Shown here piece after piece: positions 62,655 to 64,000 of a DNA stretch of 64,000 nt (positions are counted from its first letter, which is position 1; every line of letters begins with the position of its first letter). The DNA is taken from NCBI GenBank assembly GCA_002170485.2, contig NHDZ02000031.1, positions 3,217 to 67,216 of the forward strand, given 5' to 3'. The notes under the pieces were generated by a model. It was given only the letters and a program-made list of their open reading frames with translations, was not told where the DNA came from and searched no databases. The stretch is from MED660 sp002691025. Its GTDB lineage: Bacteria; Myxococcota_A; UBA9160; UBA4427. The position numbers and the translations under genes are program-made.

Positions 62655-63380
62655 ATGCAGTGGTCGTCTGAACCGTTGATCGAAAAAGAAGTGCGAGAGC
62701 AGGCATTCACCATCGAATGCGAGGGACGGAATGTGCCGGGCCTTCTCTGGACCCCGACAGAACGCGCGTCCGACATCCCGATTGTGCTTCTTGGACATGG
62801 CGGCACCCTGCACAAGCGCGCTCACTACATCCTGGCAACCGCTCGACGACTCGTGAAACAACATGGAATAGCCGCCGTCGCCATTGACGGCCCTGGACAC
62901 GGCGATCGCAGGGAGCGTATTCCCGAAGATCAAGAACAGGCCCGAGCCGATTTCGTCACCACCTGGTTGGCCCCAGGCGCCAACGAAAAAATCGTGGCCG
63001 ATTGGCGGGCCACCCTCGACGCCACGCAAGCCGAACTGGGAACAGGACCCGTAGGCTATTTCGGACTTTCCATGGGGACCATGATGGGAATCCCGCTGAT
63101 CGCAGCCGAGCCTCGCATCACAGCCGCCGTACTGGGACTCATGGGTGTCTGGGGGCCCAATCAGGACCGACTGGTCGAAGATGCTCCAAAGATGACTTGC
63201 CCGGTTCGCTTTCTCGCACAGTGGGATGATGAAGTCGTACCACGCGAAACGGTCCTGGACCTTTTCGATCGACTGGGCTCAAAAGAAAAGAGCCTGCGAG
63301 CCCACCCCGGTCGGCACGTTCAGGTACCGGCCACTGAAATGGGCGGGATCGCCGACTTCTTTGCCTCTCATTTGAAATGA
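62655..63380 (+). CDS. alpha/beta hydrolase (dienelactone-hydrolase-like)
   Basis: A 241-residue protein from ATG at 62655, seven bases after GGGAGAA; the open frame extends 44 codons upstream into the neighbouring divergent gene and is not credible. VLLGHGGTLHK (oxyanion), GYFGLSMGTMMG (nucleophile Ser), QWDDEVVP (acid) and the late AHPGRHVQVP (His) form a full triad. Substrate unknown. A probable terminator follows. Confidence 0.8.
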   Translation: MQWSSEPLIEKEVREQAFTIECEGRNVPGLLWTPTERASDIPIVLLGHGGTLHKRAHYILATARRLVKQHGIAAVAIDGPGHGDRRERIPEDQEQARADFVTTWLAPGANEKIVADWRATLDATQAELGTGPVGYFGLSMGTMMGIPLIAAEPRITAAVLGLMGVWGPNQDRLVEDAPKMTCPVRFLAQWDDEVVPRETVLDLFDRLGSKEKSLRAHPGRHVQVPATEMGGIADFFASHLK

Positions 63381-63412
63381 TGAGACGACAAAAAGGGTGC
63401 CCATACGAATCA

Positions 63413-63456
63413 GGGCTTCCCCGGCCCGAATGGAATCGAGTCGGGAAAGCCCTTTT
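63413..63456 (+). terminator. probable rho-independent terminator
   Basis: GGGCTT at 63413-63418 pairs with AAGCCC at 63447-63452, helped by inner CCCGA/TCGGG pairs, and TTTT follows directly. It lies 33 bases after the hydrolase stop on the plus strand. The inner part of the stem contains a bulge, so strength is moderate. Confidence 0.5.
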
Positions 63457-63474
63457 CATCCAACTTCGATTCGC

Positions 63475-63897
63475 CTAACTGGCCCGGCGAGTCCGACGAT
63501 TTCGTCCACCGGATCCTGAGCCGCCGCGACCCGATCTAGCCTGGCCTCGAGAGCGGTTTCCACGACCGGGTCGACCGGAAGAACGGCTGGGTTCCGGCTT
63601 CTCTTCATAGCCGGCCTCGAAGCCATCTACCGCTCGACGCTGAATCGGAGACCCGATCATCTTCTCGGTGGCCTTCACCCAGCGGCGATCTTCCCCGGTC
63701 ACGAACGTGCACGCGACGCCTTCGCAGTCGGAGCGACCGGTTCGACCGATCCTGTGCGTGTACGCCTCGGGCGTGTTGGGCACATCGTAGTTGATCACGT
63801 GCGATACGCCGCTTACATCAATGCCTCGCGCCGCAATGTCGGTGGCCACGCGCAGCAGCAGTTTCCTGGCCGTGTCCTTCGTGACGGACGCGCTCAT
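63475..63897 (-). CDS. DEAD-box RNA helicase, C-terminal part (RhlE-like), 5' end missing or disrupted
   Basis: A 140-codon frame containing helicase motifs V and VI (RVATDIAARGIDV and YTHRIGRTGR). A linker and a basic Arg/Gly/Ser-rich tail (RSSGRPGRGNRSRGQ region) as in RhlE-type RNA helicases follow. The N-terminal RecA domain is absent: upstream of about 63900 the frame hits a stop, and none of the three frames to 64000 looks like helicase. The first residues after the nominal ATG only partly resemble the expected sequence. It is therefore a fragment created by a real break, a frameshift or an assembly join near the end of the window. Confidence 0.7.
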   Translation of the reverse strand: MSASVTKDTARKLLLRVATDIAARGIDVSGVSHVINYDVPNTPEAYTHRIGRTGRSDCEGVACTFVTGEDRRWVKATEKMIGSPIQRRAVDGFEAGYEEKPEPSRSSGRPGRGNRSRGQARSGRGGSGSGGRNRRTRRAS

Positions 63898-64000
63898 CCA
63901 ACGCTGCGCAGAGGCGCCAGGGGGGGTTCAGAGCGCGCGACACGACGAGGCGCGGCCGGCGCACGCTTCGGCAAGCAGCAGACCAATGTGCGACCACCAG

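Noticed and set aside
63475..64000. In-frame TGA upstream of the helicase fragment as a third selenocysteine site
   Set aside because: The sequence before the TGA does not resemble helicase and DEAD-box proteins have no redox residue there.
1..64000. CRISPR arrays, insertion sequences, tRNA and rRNA genes
   Set aside because: No regularly spaced repeats, transposase genes, tRNA T-loop/acceptor patterns or rRNA stretches were found by eye; a covariance-model search would be needed to exclude small RNAs.

Overview
The window is about 60% GC and densely coded on both strands. It looks like chromosomal DNA of an uncultured, probably aerobic, Gram-negative bacterium. Pointers to this are many lipoproteins with lipoboxes, MCE/PqiAB envelope genes, an ExbB/ExbD-like pair, a glutathione S-transferase, a RegB/RegA redox two-component pair, a COQ4 homologue (quinone synthesis) and a membrane-anchored quinohaemoprotein alcohol dehydrogenase. 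The mixture of deazaflavin (F420)-type enzymes, CoA and oxidative chemistry, a haloalkane dehalogenase and selenoproteins suggests a deltaproteobacteria-like lineage (Myxococcota/Desulfobacterota/Binatota in the broad sense). That placement is inference: no rRNA or tRNA gene was seen. Ambiguous bases cluster at about 1-6.5 kb, 36.2 kb, 56.8 kb and 59.4-61.6 kb, so sequence quality is lower there.

Layout. 0-5.3 kb: an edge-truncated ExeA-like ATPase, a type II pantothenate kinase, an AMIN-domain membrane protein, a small zinc ribbon and a parvulin PPIase. 5.4-8.9 kb: two SDR genes flanking RegB/RegA. 8.9-17.6 kb: an MBL hydrolase with a Crp-type regulator; a glucuronokinase-like GHMP kinase translationally coupled to a nucleotidyltransferase; a CapK-like adenylate-forming enzyme with asparagine synthase; and inositol-3-phosphate synthase. 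This stretch reads as sugar nucleotide and surface polysaccharide supply. 17.8-28.9 kb: small enzymes and exported proteins (hydrolase, cytochrome c lipoprotein, cyclophilin, NUDIX, aquaporin, DUF1499, ArsC, SnoaL folds). 28.9-31.5 kb: PqiA-PqiA-PqiB lipid transport operon. 31.6-47.5 kb: a catabolic and redox island with dehalogenase, DDN-type F420 enzyme, FAD oxidase, carotenoid oxygenase, a TPP enzyme with a CaiB CoA-transferase, enoyl-CoA hydratase, FMN hydroxyacid dehydrogenase, esterase, MFS, LLM F420 enzyme and MOSC protein. 47.5-53.4 kb: COQ4 homologue, lipoprotein, SirB1-like protein, PQQ dehydrogenase. 53.4-59.1 kb: an overlapping minus-strand run DUF3604-MOSC-GST-ExbB-ExbD-orf. 60-64 kb: SDR, TetR, Gfo/Idh/MocA, hydrolase and a DEAD-box helicase fragment.

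Most striking result: two genes are each interrupted by one in-frame TGA exactly at a redox-active position and should be read through as selenoproteins. One is a GrdB/PrdB-like (glycine/sarcosine/betaine reductase selenoprotein B family) protein at 39285-40094 with the motif SUPVCHQ. The other is an AhpD/carboxymuconolactone decarboxylase-like protein at 48214-48714 with a CDTU (CxxU) motif. Each UGA is followed at bacterial-SECIS distance by a perfect 7-bp hairpin. Ordinary gene calling would split or truncate both. A second notable point is a plant-like glucuronokinase homologue next to a nucleotidyltransferase and, 4-5 kb away, an inositol phosphate synthase, which together suggest a route towards UDP-glucuronate.
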